Below, in pieces: positions 46,791 through 56,336 of a stretch of DNA of 64,000 bases (position 1 is its first letter; every line of letters starts with the position of its first letter). The position numbers and the translations under genes were made by a program. This DNA comes from Priestia iocasae (GTDB lineage: Bacteria; Bacillota; Bacilli; Bacillales; Bacillaceae_H), in NCBI RefSeq assembly GCF_016909075.1, contig NZ_JAFBFC010000007.1:152229-216228 (forward strand). The letters are read 5' to 3'. A model generated the notes under the pieces. That model was not told where the DNA came from. It worked only from the letters and a program-made list of their open reading frames with translations, and did not search any database.

Positions 46791-47582
46791 TTAACTTTCC
46801 ACCTTTTTTCCTTCTGTTTTTCTTGTGAATATTTCATGATACATCATTTTACTAATCAATTCATTTGTTTTAATTATTTCATTAGCCCCTACGTGCTCTG
46901 CATTGTTCATTTGTTGTTCTGTAAGTATTTCAATCATGCTATAAATGGATGGATTTAGACCTTTTACCGCAACGAGCGTTAAAATAGCCTGCATATCTGA
47001 ATACTCTTCACCTTTATGTTGGTCAGCGGTAATTAGAATTTTTTGAGCTTGTTTTACATTTGCTAATTCAAGAATATTGTAATGAGAAGCACTTCCTTTG
47101 ACAAAATGAACACGGTCACAGACCATAGGGTTTGTTGTAAGGGTTTCATCAATTAGGACAATTTCTTCTTCATGAAAGGCTTGTTTATACTCCTCAATTA
47201 CGAGTTTTGCTCGTTCATTCCATCCTACAATGATAAGATGATTCTTGTTGTAAAATTTTAAATTTCCCTCCATATAAGCATTTTCTTTCGACACCGCAAC
47301 GGTTGCTAACGTTACAAAATACGTTGTAATAAAACCTGTGCCAATTAAAATTAAAAGAATTGCAACCACTTTCCCAAGAATGGTTTTCGGGACGAAATCT
47401 CCATATCCAACCGTAGAGATAGTGACCACGACCCACCAAATACCATCAAACGCCGTTGTGAAACTTTCAGGTTCAATAAAATGAATTGTTATTCCAAACA
47501 TAATAATGATAATAATAATAATACTTAATAAACGTATTAAGATAGAGCGACGAAAAAAGCGAAATAATAGCTTTTCGAGCAT
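46791..47582 (-). CDS. yugO: YugO, potassium channel with RCK domain
   Basis: 263 residues. Two membrane helices (about 14-35 and 70-95) flank the K+ selectivity filter TVGYGD at residues 57-62. A cytosolic RCK/TrkA-N domain follows (HLIIVGWNERAKLVIEEY, LIDETLTTNP, HFVKGSASHYNILELANV). The B. subtilis homologue is the channel reported to mediate electrical signalling in biofilms and gated by metabolic state. Starts at ATG 47582 with GGAGG upstream. Confidence 0.93.
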   Translation of the reverse strand: MLEKLLFRFFRRSILIRLLSIIIIIIIMFGITIHFIEPESFTTAFDGIWWVVVTISTVGYGDFVPKTILGKVVAILLILIGTGFITTYFVTLATVAVSKENAYMEGNLKFYNKNHLIIVGWNERAKLVIEEYKQAFHEEEIVLIDETLTTNPMVCDRVHFVKGSASHYNILELANVKQAQKILITADQHKGEEYSDMQAILTLVAVKGLNPSIYSMIEILTEQQMNNAEHVGANEIIKTNELISKMMYHEIFTRKTEGKKVES

Positions 47583-47646
47583 AAAAGAACCTCCAACACA
47601 GGAATCGTACCATAAGTATTTCCATTAAATGTTAGAGGTATAAGGG

Positions 47647-48033
47647 TTATTTTTGTTTAGGCTCGAAATATTCAATCCATTCTCCATCTGGGCCATAAAA
47701 GAATAAGTATTGAGCTCCGTTTGGTAAGGTCGTAATGGTTTCATCAACAAATTGCACACCTAATGACTTTAACCGTTCACGTTCTAAAGTAATGTTATCA
47801 ACGGTAAACGCAATATGATGAACTTTCCCCTCAGAAGGTAAATCAGGGTTATAACCTTCAATCAATTCCACAATAATCTGATTATCTAAGCCTAAAAATG
47901 CTAGTTGTAACGCAGAATCAGTATGAGGAAATTGATCAAGCAATTGAAGTCCTACAATGTCTTGATAAAACTGGATGGAAGCTTCAATATCTTTTACTTG
48001 TACACCTACATGTTCCAACTTTCTAATTCCCAT
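47647..48033 (-). CDS. VOC-family (glyoxalase/dioxygenase superfamily) protein
   Basis: 128 residues. Two beta-alpha-beta-beta-beta modules: LEHVGVQVKDIEASIQFYQD and VHHIAFTVDNITLERERLKS. Metal ligands are H8 (LEHVGV), Glu in IIVELIEG, His in KVHHIAF and Glu in WIEYFEP. It resembles methylmalonyl-CoA epimerase and lactoylglutathione lyase. The true substrate is open. GGTGGAATAA precedes the ATG. Confidence 0.82.
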   Translation of the reverse strand: MGIRKLEHVGVQVKDIEASIQFYQDIVGLQLLDQFPHTDSALQLAFLGLDNQIIVELIEGYNPDLPSEGKVHHIAFTVDNITLERERLKSLGVQFVDETITTLPNGAQYLFFYGPDGEWIEYFEPKQK

Positions 48034-48102
48034 TTATTCCACCTACTTTTCAAAAATATAAATATTATTTTAATTCTGAAAAAAGGTGGTGTCAAACAAA
48101 AT

Positions 48103-48126
48103 AGAGCTAACCGACTGGTTAACTCT
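48103..48126 (-). terminator. Terminator of the AgcS symporter gene
   Basis: AGAGCTAACC and GGTTAACTCT pair with one mismatch. On the minus strand the tail is ATTTTGTTTG. Confidence 0.65.
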
Positions 48127-48136
48127 ATAATCATAA

Positions 48137-49555
48137 TTACAAGCTTTTCTGTTTTGAATAATTCCAGCATTCAACGTCTTCAATACCTTCAATGCTATCT
48201 TTATAAAAAACTGGATCTTTGCCTGCTTTCTTTTGTTTCATATAGTCATTAAGAGCAGCAAACGCAATTTTGCCAAGCATGAAGATGGCAATTAAGTTTA
48301 CAATTGCCATGAGCCCCATAAATAAATCAGCCATATCCCAGACAATTTGTACTTTTGCAACTGAGCCAAAGATGACCATAGCAACAACCGCGATTCGATA
48401 TAAGAATAAGAACGACTTATTTGTATTTAAGAACTCGATATTTGTTTCACCGTAATAATAGTTACCAATAAGAGAACTAAAAGCAAATAGCAAGATAGTA
48501 ATGGCAACTAATTGTGTAGCCCATTCACCAATATGTGAGCTTAGAGCAGCTTGTGTAATTTGAATACCATCAAGATCAGGCTGAACGTAAGCATTAGATA
48601 ATAAAATGATGAAAGCTGTACAACTACAAATAATAATTGTATCAGTGAATACACCTAATGACTGAATTAAACCTTGTTTAACGGGATGACTTACCGTTGC
48701 AGTTGCTGCAGCGTTTGGTGCACTACCCATCCCAGCTTCGTTTGAAAATAATCCACGTTTAATTCCCATCATTAAAGCAGCACCTAGTGTTCCACCAACC
48801 GCTTCTTCAAGTCCAAATGCACTTTTTACAATGAGAGAAATGACACCAGGGATTTCTGCGATATTCATGATAATGACAATTAAAGCAACCCCGATATAAA
48901 TTAAAGCCATAACGACAACGATAATTTCTGAGATTCGTGCAATACGTCGAATCCCTCCAAAGATAATAGCAGCAAATGCCACTGCAAGAATAATACCCAT
49001 CGTAAGTCGATCTGTTCCAAAAGCAACATCGAATGCAGATGTAATCGTATTAGCTTGAACAGCGTTAAAGACAAGCCCAAAACAAATGGTAATTAAAACG
49101 GCAAATAAGACACCCATCCAGCGCATGTTCAATCCTTTTTCCATATAATAAGCTGGGCCGCCTCTAAAGCTATCTTTATCTTTCACTTTATAAATTTGTG
49201 CAAGCGTACTTTCTACAAATGCAGAAGCTGCACCAATCAGCGCAATAAGCCACATCCAAAAAATCGCTCCTGGTCCACCTGTAGAGATGGCTAAAGCTAC
49301 ACCAGCTAAGTTACCTGTTCCAACGCGTGATGCGGTACTAATAGCAAATGCTTGAAAAGAAGTAACTCCTTTTTTTCGATTTTCTGTTGCAGTTGCGCCT
49401 TCTCCTAACAATCGAACCATTTCTTTGATTAAACGAAACTGAACAAAGTTTGTTCGAATTGTAAAATACAAACCTAAGGTAATGAGCATACCAATTAAAA
49501 TATAGCTCCATAGTAGATTGTTCATCCAACCTATGAAGGGTTCAAAAATATCCAT
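48137..49555 (-). CDS. Sodium:alanine (AgcS/AlsT) symporter
   Basis: 472 residues, about 11 spans. FQAFAISTASRVGTGNLAGVAL is the AgcS signature loop, with FSNEAGMGSAPNAAATATVSHPVKQG as the second hallmark. It imports alanine, glycine or glutamine with Na+. Which one is unknown. ATG 49555 is used. A GTG at 49567 lies on the AGAGGTG site. Transcribed alone. Confidence 0.92.
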   Translation of the reverse strand: MDIFEPFIGWMNNLLWSYILIGMLITLGLYFTIRTNFVQFRLIKEMVRLLGEGATATENRKKGVTSFQAFAISTASRVGTGNLAGVALAISTGGPGAIFWMWLIALIGAASAFVESTLAQIYKVKDKDSFRGGPAYYMEKGLNMRWMGVLFAVLITICFGLVFNAVQANTITSAFDVAFGTDRLTMGIILAVAFAAIIFGGIRRIARISEIIVVVMALIYIGVALIVIIMNIAEIPGVISLIVKSAFGLEEAVGGTLGAALMMGIKRGLFSNEAGMGSAPNAAATATVSHPVKQGLIQSLGVFTDTIIICSCTAFIILLSNAYVQPDLDGIQITQAALSSHIGEWATQLVAITILLFAFSSLIGNYYYGETNIEFLNTNKSFLFLYRIAVVAMVIFGSVAKVQIVWDMADLFMGLMAIVNLIAIFMLGKIAFAALNDYMKQKKAGKDPVFYKDSIEGIEDVECWNYSKQKSL

Positions 49556-49810
49556 TAATGTAATCACCTCTGTATGAATTTTCTTTGACGCTGCCTTGTT
49601 TCTTTTTACATCGTCATCTAAGCTAGGCGCGAATGATTAGTACTCAAACAGTAGTAGAATAGGACACGCTTTAATAGATAGAAATAACGAGGTAAGTGAA
49701 ACAGAGACTTTATGTAAGGTTTTCTTACATTGAAATATTATATCGTGTCTTATTTGGATATAGCAATACTGTATACAATCTTTTTCACTGTATAGTTGAA
49801 GAGTTCAACG

Positions 49811-50440
49811 TTAAACTGTATTTTTGCTTGAATGAATTGGGTATAAACTCCCGTCTAGTCCGAATGAAATTCTTCCTGTCTCTTCAGAAACAACGAGTAC
49901 AAGAGCATCTGATTGCTCAGACATTCCGATTGCAGCACGATGGCGTGTACCAATTTTCTTATTCCTAATTGATTGAGAAGAAAGAGGTAACACATTAGAT
50001 GCTGAAACAATTTGATTGCCCCTTATTAAAACAGCTCCGTCATGTAAAGGATTTCCAGGATAGAAGATGGTTTCTAATAATGCAGAAGAGAGCGTAGCAT
50101 CGATCGAAACTCCTCTTTGAATGAGCGTGTCAACGTTTTGTTGTCTTTCAATCAAAATTAAAGCCCCGTGGCGCTTTTCTGACAAATGATGAGCAGCTAG
50201 TGACAAAGCGATGTAATTTTGAGTATAAGGTGATAAGTAGCGTTGCAAATAATAAGATGCAGCAATCGATTGAATATCTTGAAATGTTTTTTGTAAATCT
50301 TCAAAATCACACAATATGCAATGATCTTCATAATCTAACCGCTTCATCATTTTTTCTGATTCGATTGAGATGGTATGTAAATGTTTTTTTAATTGTCCTT
50401 TAATTGATGCACTAAACGGGAAAAATTGAGCTTCCATCAT
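49811..50440 (-). CDS. cdaS: CdaS, sporulation diadenylate cyclase
   Basis: 209 residues. The C-terminal DAC (DisA_N) domain carries DGA at 134-136 (PLHDGAVLIRG) and RHR at 166-168 (GTRHRAAIGMSE), the c-di-AMP synthesis motifs. The N-terminal about 70 residues are two helices that autoinhibit the B. subtilis enzyme (YojJ/CdaS, 207 aa). It makes c-di-AMP in the forespore. No membrane span, unlike CdaA. A sigma-G-like promoter lies upstream. Confidence 0.93.
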   Translation of the reverse strand: MMEAQFFPFSASIKGQLKKHLHTISIESEKMMKRLDYEDHCILCDFEDLQKTFQDIQSIAASYYLQRYLSPYTQNYIALSLAAHHLSEKRHGALILIERQQNVDTLIQRGVSIDATLSSALLETIFYPGNPLHDGAVLIRGNQIVSASNVLPLSSQSIRNKKIGTRHRAAIGMSEQSDALVLVVSEETGRISFGLDGSLYPIHSSKNTV

Positions 50441-50473
50441 TATGCCCCCATTATTACTACAAGTCGTTAACTG

Positions 50474-50502
50474 TAATATTTACTAAATGGTTATAACTAT
50501 TC
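50474..50502 (-). promoter_or_regulatory. Sigma-G-like promoter of cdaS
   Basis: On the minus strand GAATA (complement of 50498-50502), a 17-base spacer and AATATTA (complement of 50474-50480). The sigma-G consensus is GHATR and CATNHTA, so only the first -10 base deviates. About 34 bases before the cdaS start. Confidence 0.6.
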
Positions 50503-50565
50503 GTTCATCTAGTGTTATCGATGGACATTTAATAACGGAGAGAGTTTGTGAAGGAATTTTTTGTA

Positions 50566-50593
50566 TTGACAAAAGTTTTAAATATGCTAAAAT
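50566..50593 (+). promoter_or_regulatory. Sigma-A promoter of the S-box leader
   Basis: Perfect TTGACA (50566-50571), a 16-base spacer and TAAAAT (50588-50593) with an extended TG (TGCTAAAAT). Confidence 0.85.
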
Positions 50594-50606
50594 TTTTAGA
50601 AAATAC

Positions 50607-50720
50607 TTACTTATCAAGAGAGGTGGAGGGAACTGGCCCTGTGAAACCCGGCAACCTGCATATTCCGCAAGGTGCTAATTCCAGCAAAATGTAAACCATT
50701 TTGAAAGATAAGGTAAATAC
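50607..50720 (+). ncRNA. SAM-I (S-box) riboswitch
   Basis: The conserved segments are present in order: CTTATCAAGAGAGGTGGAGG, GAACTGGCCCTGTGAAACCC, GGCAACC, GGTGCTAATTCCAGCAAA and a closing GATAAGG that pairs with CTTATC as P1. S-box RNAs bind S-adenosylmethionine and terminate transcription of sulfur and methionine genes when it is plentiful. The aptamer is followed by a terminator. Confidence 0.96.
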
Positions 50721-50730
50721 GTTACCTAAC

Positions 50731-50756
50731 AGTCTTTCTATGGGAAAGACTTTTTT
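50731..50756 (+). terminator. S-box expression-platform terminator
   Basis: AGTCTTTC-TATG-GGAAAGACT then TTTTTT. The alternative pairing with the sequence following P1 (GATAAGGTAAATACGTTACC) would form the antiterminator. Confidence 0.85.
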
Positions 50757-50817
50757 ATTTTTTGTCAAAAAAATAGGATAAATGAATATACTGTTTGTAA
50801 ATTGAGGGGGGACTGTG

Positions 50818-50961
50818 ATGGTACAAAAAGAAGAACTTGATTCGGTTTTTAAAAATGTTGAAAAGATGCTTGAAGCAATGAAGTACGGTTCAATTACGTT
50901 AGTTGTTCAAGATGGTAAAGTGGTACAACTAGAAAAGAATGAAAAAGTAAGAATTAAATAA
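50818..50961 (+). CDS. YezD-like DUF2292 small protein
   Basis: 47 residues. The basic peptide contains MKYGSITLVVQDGKVVQLEK, the core of DUF2292, found in small proteins beside sulfate-assimilation genes. A strong GAGGGGGG lies before the ATG. It is the first gene after the S-box riboswitch, so it is expected to be made when SAM is low. Function unknown. The fold looks like a small DNA/RNA-binding or regulatory beta unit. Confidence 0.85.
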   Translation: MVQKEELDSVFKNVEKMLEAMKYGSITLVVQDGKVVQLEKNEKVRIK

Positions 50962-50985
50962 TGATTCGCTGACTAGAGAAACTAG

Positions 50986-51027
50986 AGGCGGTTTTAACTT
51001 TTTATTGAGTTAAAACCGCCTTTTTTT
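50986..51027 (+). terminator. Terminator between the DUF2292 gene and cysH
   Basis: AGGCGGTTTTAACT (50986-50999) and AGTTAAAACCGCCT (51008-51021) are perfect 14-bp arms, followed by seven T. Only 31 bases separate it from the cysH start, and no promoter fits there. Confidence 0.9.
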
Positions 51028-51058
51028 ATCGGATAACAAAGTTTTGGAGGAGAAAAAT

Positions 51059-51772
51059 ATGAGTTCTTTATTAACATATAAAAGTTGGAATGATGAAATC
51101 CCTTCTTTTTCAGACAGTGACGAATCAAAAGGGGCACTGCCTGTATTGGAATGGGCGTATAAGCACTATGGAGATTCAATTGTTTATGCTTCAAGCTTTG
51201 GGATTGAAAGTATTGTGCTCATCGATCTTATTGCGAAAGTAAAAGATGATGCAACTCTCGTTTTTTTAGATACAGACCTTCATTTTAAAGAGACGTATGA
51301 AGTAATTGAGCAAATTCAAAATCGCTTTCCAAACCTAAATATTCGGTTAGAAAAACCTGAACTAACGTTGAAGGAGCAAGAGGAAGTACATGGATCTGAG
51401 CTTTGGAAAACCAATCCCAACCTATGCTGTCAGATACGAAAGATTACGCCACTAAAAAAAGCGTTAGGTGATTACGAAGCTTGGATTTCAGGTCTTAGAA
51501 GAGAACAGTCTTCTACTCGAAGTCATATGAATTTTTTAAACAAAGATGACAAGTTTCAAAAGATAAAAGTATGTCCTATTATTCACTGGACATGGAAGGA
51601 GATTTGGCGCTACGTGTATAAGAATAACTTGCCATATAACAAGCTTCATGATCAAGGATACCCAAGCATCGGCTGTATGCCATGTACAGCTCCAACACAT
51701 GATTTGAATGATTTACGTGCTGGACGATGGGCAGGAACAAAGAAAGTAGAATGTGGATTACATGAATCCTAG
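51059..51772 (+). CDS. cysH: Phosphoadenylyl/adenylyl-sulfate reductase
   Basis: 237 residues. It reduces APS or PAPS to sulfite with thioredoxin. The four cysteines of the 4Fe-4S type are present: C123-C124 ([15 protein letters not shown]) and C206/C209 (IGCMPCTAP). The catalytic C232 is in [11 protein letters not shown]-loop [14 protein letters not shown] near 45-58. The Fe-S form fits APS use, and B. subtilis CysH uses both. GGAGGAG precedes ATG 51059. First gene of the cys operon. Confidence 0.95.
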   Translation: MSSLLTYKSWNDEIPSFSDSDESKGALPVLEWAYKHYGDSIVYASSFGIESIVLIDLIAKVKDDATLVFLDTDLHFKETYEVIEQIQNRFPNLNIRLEKPELTLKEQEEVHGSELWKTNPNLCCQIRKITPLKKALGDYEAWISGLRREQSSTRSHMNFLNKDDKFQKIKVCPIIHWTWKEIWRYVYKNNLPYNKLHDQGYPSIGCMPCTAPTHDLNDLRAGRWAGTKKVECGLHES

Positions 51773-51792
51773 AAGAAAGAGATGAGTAGTAA

Positions 51793-52869
51793 ATGATGAT
51801 ATATCTTGCTTTCATAATTGCTTTCTTTTTCGCTATGAATATAGGAGCAAGTGGAGCAGCGGCTTCACTGGGAGTATCCTATGGATCTGGGGCTATAAAA
51901 AACAGAAGGTTAGCACTATTTATTTGTGCAATAGGCGTATTTTTAGGAGCAGTATTAGGGGGAGGAGAGGTTGTTAAGACAATAGGATCAGGGATTGTTC
52001 CAAAAAATGTTTTAACAGTAGAGATTGTTATTATTATTCTAGCTTCTGCTACGCTATCTCTTTTTATTGCAAATGTCATTGGTATTCCTTTATCTACAAG
52101 TGAGGTAACAGTTGGGTCAGTTGTTGGAGTCGGTATTGCTTATCAATCCGTGTATGTTCAAAAATTATTAGTTATTGTTTCATTTTGGATTATTGTTCCA
52201 ATTGTAGCTTTTCTCACCGCTTTTATTATTGGCGTTTTAATGAAGAAGTTCAATCGAAAAAAAGGTGAGAAACGGTCGAAGTGGAAGCCATTTTTAACGT
52301 TCCTTGTCATTGCTACAGGTTTTTTTGAGGCCTTTTCGGCTGGTATGAATAACGTTGCAAATGCAATTGGACCGCTCGTTGGGGCAGGTTTGATTGACGC
52401 ATCGAATGGTATTCTATATGGGGCATTCTTTGTAGCGTTAGGTGCATTCTTTCTAGGTGAAAAAGTGATTGAGACAAATGGGAAGAGAATTACTAACTTT
52501 TCACTTGGCGAAGGGGTTGTTATTTCTGGAACAGGCGCGTCTCTTGTTACAATCGCTTCTGTATTTGGATTACCAGTACCGCTTACTCAAGTAACAACGT
52601 CATCTATTATCGCAATCGGTGCAGCTAAAGAAGGATTTTATATATGGCAACAAAAGGTGATTGTACAAATGTTAAAAGTTTGGATTGTTTCACCCGTTTT
52701 TTCATTAGTCATTTCTTATGGATTAGTAAAGCTCTTGTTAGAAAGTGATGTTTATTCACTTGTTGTATTAATAAGTGGTTGTATTGCAACAGTAGGGATT
52801 CTTAGCTTAATGAAAACAGCCAGAAATAAGAAGCCAAGCTTTTCAAAAGAGGAGAAAGCCACTTCTTAA
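51793..52869 (+). CDS. cysP: CysP, sulfate permease (PiT family)
   Basis: 358 residues, about 11 spans. Two inverted PiT modules: NIGASGAAASLGVSYGSGAI near the N-terminus and FSAGMNNVANAIGPLVGAGLI near residue 180. This is the inorganic phosphate transporter fold that serves sulfate in B. subtilis CysP, also second in the cysH operon. Tandem ATGs at 51793/51796 with a modest ribosome site. Confidence 0.93.
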   Translation: MMIYLAFIIAFFFAMNIGASGAAASLGVSYGSGAIKNRRLALFICAIGVFLGAVLGGGEVVKTIGSGIVPKNVLTVEIVIIILASATLSLFIANVIGIPLSTSEVTVGSVVGVGIAYQSVYVQKLLVIVSFWIIVPIVAFLTAFIIGVLMKKFNRKKGEKRSKWKPFLTFLVIATGFFEAFSAGMNNVANAIGPLVGAGLIDASNGILYGAFFVALGAFFLGEKVIETNGKRITNFSLGEGVVISGTGASLVTIASVFGLPVPLTQVTTSSIIAIGAAKEGFYIWQQKVIVQMLKVWIVSPVFSLVISYGLVKLLLESDVYSLVVLISGCIATVGILSLMKTARNKKPSFSKEEKATS

Positions 52870-52912
52870 ACCAACTAAACTTATATGAATAATAAATTAG
52901 GGGGAATTTTAA

Positions 52913-54064
52913 ATGAGTACAATTCAAGCGCATGGTGGGCAATTAATTAATTTATACGAGCCAAGTTATAACTATGGAGAATTAACAAAGGAAATTGAGC
53001 TAGACAATACAGCGTTGAGTGATTTGGAGTTGATTGGAATAGGGGGATACAGCCCAATCACAGGCTTTCTAAATCAAGCTGATTATCATTCAGTAGTAGA
53101 GAAAATGAAGCTAGCGGATGGTACAGTTTGGAGCATTCCAATTACTTTGGCAGTGGATGAAGAAAAAGCTTCATCATTGAGTGTAGGAGAGGAAGTTAAG
53201 TTAGTCCAGAATAACGTTGTATATGGTGTGTTAACCATTGAAGAAATATATGAGCCTAATAAAGAGAAAGAAGCTCAACTTGTTTATCAAACAATGGAAC
53301 TTGCTCATCCAGGGGTGCGTAAAGTGTTTGAGCGTCCAAATATTTATATTGCAGGGCCAATTAAATTGATTAAACGCACAGAAAAAGGAAGATTTTCTAC
53401 TTATCATTTAGATCCTGCCGAAACGAGGAAGGTTTTTAAGCAACGAGGGTGGAAAACAATAGTTGGGTTTCAAACGCGTAATCCAGTGCACCGAGCTCAT
53501 GAGTACATTCAAAAAACAGCATTAGAAATTGTAGATGGTCTCCTTTTAAATCCTCTTGTAGGAGAAACAAAATCAGATGATATTCCGGCTGATATTCGTA
53601 TGGAGAGTTATGAAGTATTACTAGAAAACTATTACCCACACGATCGAACATTTTTAGCTGTCTTTCCAGCAGCAATGCGTTACGCTGGACCGAGAGAAGC
53701 AATCTTTCATGCATTAGTGAGAAAGAATTATGGATGTACCCATTTCATTGTAGGTCGTGATCATGCAGGAGTCGGGGATTATTATGGAACTTATGATGCT
53801 CAGAAAATCTTTAATCATTTTACACCAGATGAATTGGGTATTACTCCTCTATTCTTTGAACATAGCTTTTATTGTGAAAAGTGTGAAGGGATGGCATCTA
53901 CCAAGACATGTCCACATAGTCAAGAGCATCATGTTATTTTGTCAGGTACTAAAGTAAGAGAAATGCTGCGAAATGGGGAAATTCCTCCAAGTACGTTTAG
54001 TCGAAAAGAAGTGATTGAAGTATTAATTAAAGGACTACACAAACAAGTGCTTTCACAAAAGTAA
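52913..54064 (+). CDS. sat: Sulfate adenylyltransferase
   Basis: 383 residues. It activates sulfate to APS with ATP. Active-site motifs [19 protein letters not shown] (HxxH, about residues 185-200) and [13 protein letters not shown], plus N-terminal [17 protein letters not shown]. Single-domain bacterial Sat without an APS-kinase tail, which is supplied by cysC next door. Confidence 0.96.
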   Translation: MSTIQAHGGQLINLYEPSYNYGELTKEIELDNTALSDLELIGIGGYSPITGFLNQADYHSVVEKMKLADGTVWSIPITLAVDEEKASSLSVGEEVKLVQNNVVYGVLTIEEIYEPNKEKEAQLVYQTMELAHPGVRKVFERPNIYIAGPIKLIKRTEKGRFSTYHLDPAETRKVFKQRGWKTIVGFQTRNPVHRAHEYIQKTALEIVDGLLLNPLVGETKSDDIPADIRMESYEVLLENYYPHDRTFLAVFPAAMRYAGPREAIFHALVRKNYGCTHFIVGRDHAGVGDYYGTYDAQKIFNHFTPDELGITPLFFEHSFYCEKCEGMASTKTCPHSQEHHVILSGTKVREMLRNGEIPPSTFSRKEVIEVLIKGLHKQVLSQK

Positions 54065-54076
54065 GGAGGGAAAACA

Positions 54077-54676
54077 ATGAGTCAATCAACCAATATTACA
54101 TGGCATGAGTCAGGTATATCAAAGGAACAAAGACGACAACAAAATAATCATCACAGCTTTGTGTTGTGGTTCACTGGGTTATCAGGGTCTGGTAAATCGA
54201 CCATTGCAAATGCGGTAGCGAAACAGCTATACAATAGAGAAATTCGTAACTATGTATTAGATGGAGATAACATCCGTTTTGGCTTAAATAAAAATTTAGG
54301 GTTCTCTGTAGAAGATCGCACGGAGAATATTCGCCGTATTGGTGAGGTTTCAAAACTGTTCGTGGATAGTGGGCAAGTTGTATTGACCGCTTTTATTTCA
54401 CCTTTTCAAGAAGATCGTGATCAAGTAAGGCATATCTTAGAAGAGAGCGAGTTTATTGAAGTTTATGTAGATTGTCCAATCGAAGAGTGTGAGAAAAGAG
54501 ATCCTAAAGGGCTTTATAAAAAAGCTAGAAGTGGTGAAATTAAAGAGTTTACAGGCATTGATTCACCATATGAACGTCCGCAAAATCCAGAATTAGTTAT
54601 TAAAACGGGTGAGAATAGCATTGAAGAGTGCGCGAACGAAGTAATAGTTTACTTGAGAAGTAAGAATTTTATTTAA
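54077..54676 (+). CDS. cysC: Adenylyl-sulfate kinase
   Basis: 199 residues. P-loop GLSGSGKS at 34-41. [20 protein letters not shown] binds APS, and [14 protein letters not shown] and [20 protein letters not shown] are the lid. It phosphorylates APS to PAPS. AAGGAGG precedes the ATG, 12 bases after sat. Confidence 0.96.
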   Translation: MSQSTNITWHESGISKEQRRQQNNHHSFVLWFTGLSGSGKSTIANAVAKQLYNREIRNYVLDGDNIRFGLNKNLGFSVEDRTENIRRIGEVSKLFVDSGQVVLTAFISPFQEDRDQVRHILEESEFIEVYVDCPIEECEKRDPKGLYKKARSGEIKEFTGIDSPYERPQNPELVIKTGENSIEECANEVIVYLRSKNFI

Positions 54677-54689
54677 GGAGTGACTTCAT

Positions 54690-56318
54690 TTGGCTTACGT
54701 AAAAACATGGGAAAACAATGAGAAAATTAATGCGACAGAGAAGAAAAAGCTAGAAAAAGATGGCTTGGAAATTTTTAATGATATTCCTCATTATGCGAAA
54801 AATGGATTTAGTTCAATTCCAAAAGAGGAATGGGATTTATTTAAGTGGGCTGGCCTTTATTTACAACGGCCGAAGGAAGCAGGTTATTTTATGATGCGTG
54901 TCAATGTTCCTTCGGGTATTTTAACGAATGAACAAACAGTCGCATTAGCAAATATTGCGAAAGACTACGGACGAGGTGTTTTTGATATTACAACACGACA
55001 AGCTATTCAGTTTCATTGGTTAGAGATTGAACAAATTCCAGATATCTTTAATCGTCTTGAAGCAGTTGGCCTCTCTTCGGCAGGAGCGTGTGGAGATATT
55101 ACTCGAACCATTGTTGGGAACCCGTTAGCAGGAATTGACCCAGATGAATTATTTGATACATCAGACATTGTAAAAGATGTATACGAGTTTTTCCAACACA
55201 ATGAAGACTTTTCGAATTTGCCTCGAAAATACAAAATGTCTATTAGTTCAAACGTGCGAAATGCATCGAATGCTGAGATTAACTGTATTTCATTTACACC
55301 GGCAGTAAAAGAAATAGAAGGTGAGCAAGTCGTCGGCTTTCACTTAAAAGTAGGTGGAGGCTTATCATCTAAGCCGTTTCTAGCTCAAACATTAGATGTG
55401 TTTGTAAAGCCCGAACAAGTCAAAGAAGTTGCCATTGCGGTTACAACGATTTTCCGCGATAACGGCTATCGTGAAAAGCGCCATCTCGCTCGTTTGAAGT
55501 TTCTCGTTGCAGACTGGGGCGTAGAAAAATTTAAAGAGAAGCTAGAAGGGATTACAGGTCCGCTACTATCTAAAGGGGAAGAGCCTACAAAAGAGTGGAA
55601 TGCAGGCTATTTCTATGGCGTTCAAAAGCAAAAGCAAGAAGGACTAAGCTATTTAGGTTTTAATGTTCCTGTCGGTCGACTAGATGCAGATGAAGTGCTA
55701 GAGTTAGCTCGTATTTCTAAAGAGTACGGAAACGGAGAAATTCGTACATGTAATTCTCAAAATTTAATCATTCCGAATGTTCTGAACGAAAAAACAGATG
55801 AACTGTTGAAAGAAAAAATATTTGAACGCATCACAGTTAGACCAAATTCATTTATTGGTTACTCTGTTTCATGTACAGGGATTGAATATTGTAATTTAGC
55901 ACTCGTTGAAACAAAAGAAAGAATGAGACGCATTGCAGAAGAGCTTGACCAAACAATTACATTAGATGTTCCTGTTCGTTTCCATATGGTTGGGTGTCCA
56001 AACTCCTGTGGTCAGCGCCAAATTGCAGACATTGGCTTACAGGGAATTAAAATGCGAACAAAAGATAAACAAATGGTTGAAGCATTTGAGATATATGTAG
56101 GTGGAACACTAAACGCAGGTGGAAAGTTTAATGAGAAGTTAAAAGGAAAAGTCAATGCTGAACAGCTCATTGATGTTTTGGCTGATTTTCTCACACATTT
56201 TAAGGAAGAGAAGTTATTAGGCGAGAATTTTCATGAATTTTTTAATCGAGTAGGTATTGAGTCACTCCAAGAAAAATTAGATGAAATTCTTGAGCAGCTA
56301 GATGAAAAAGTATCGTAA
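54690..56318 (+). CDS. Siroheme [4Fe-4S] sulfite reductase, ferredoxin type
   Basis: 542 residues. Two tandem nitrite/sulfite reductase repeats: ferredoxin-like half-domains (DYGRGVFDITTRQAIQFHWL, GNGEIRTCNSQNLIIPN) and siroheme domains. The cluster/siroheme cysteines are CX5C in SCTGIEYCNLA (about 394, 400) and CX3C in VGCPNSCGQRQ (about 435, 439). It reduces sulfite to sulfide with six electrons, probably from ferredoxin. Nitrite reductase is an alternative, but the operon (APS reductase before, siroheme genes after) argues for sulfite. B. subtilis instead uses CysJI encoded elsewhere. TTG start with AAGGAGTG upstream. Confidence 0.9.
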   Translation: MAYVKTWENNEKINATEKKKLEKDGLEIFNDIPHYAKNGFSSIPKEEWDLFKWAGLYLQRPKEAGYFMMRVNVPSGILTNEQTVALANIAKDYGRGVFDITTRQAIQFHWLEIEQIPDIFNRLEAVGLSSAGACGDITRTIVGNPLAGIDPDELFDTSDIVKDVYEFFQHNEDFSNLPRKYKMSISSNVRNASNAEINCISFTPAVKEIEGEQVVGFHLKVGGGLSSKPFLAQTLDVFVKPEQVKEVAIAVTTIFRDNGYREKRHLARLKFLVADWGVEKFKEKLEGITGPLLSKGEEPTKEWNAGYFYGVQKQKQEGLSYLGFNVPVGRLDADEVLELARISKEYGNGEIRTCNSQNLIIPNVLNEKTDELLKEKIFERITVRPNSFIGYSVSCTGIEYCNLALVETKERMRRIAEELDQTITLDVPVRFHMVGCPNSCGQRQIADIGLQGIKMRTKDKQMVEAFEIYVGGTLNAGGKFNEKLKGKVNAEQLIDVLADFLTHFKEEKLLGENFHEFFNRVGIESLQEKLDEILEQLDEKVS

Positions 56319-56336
56319 TTAAAGGAAGTGAGTTGC

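Noticed and set aside
49696..49968. 90-codon plus-strand frame opposite cdaS
   Set aside because: Its second half is antisense to the conserved DAC domain, and no ribosome site precedes it.
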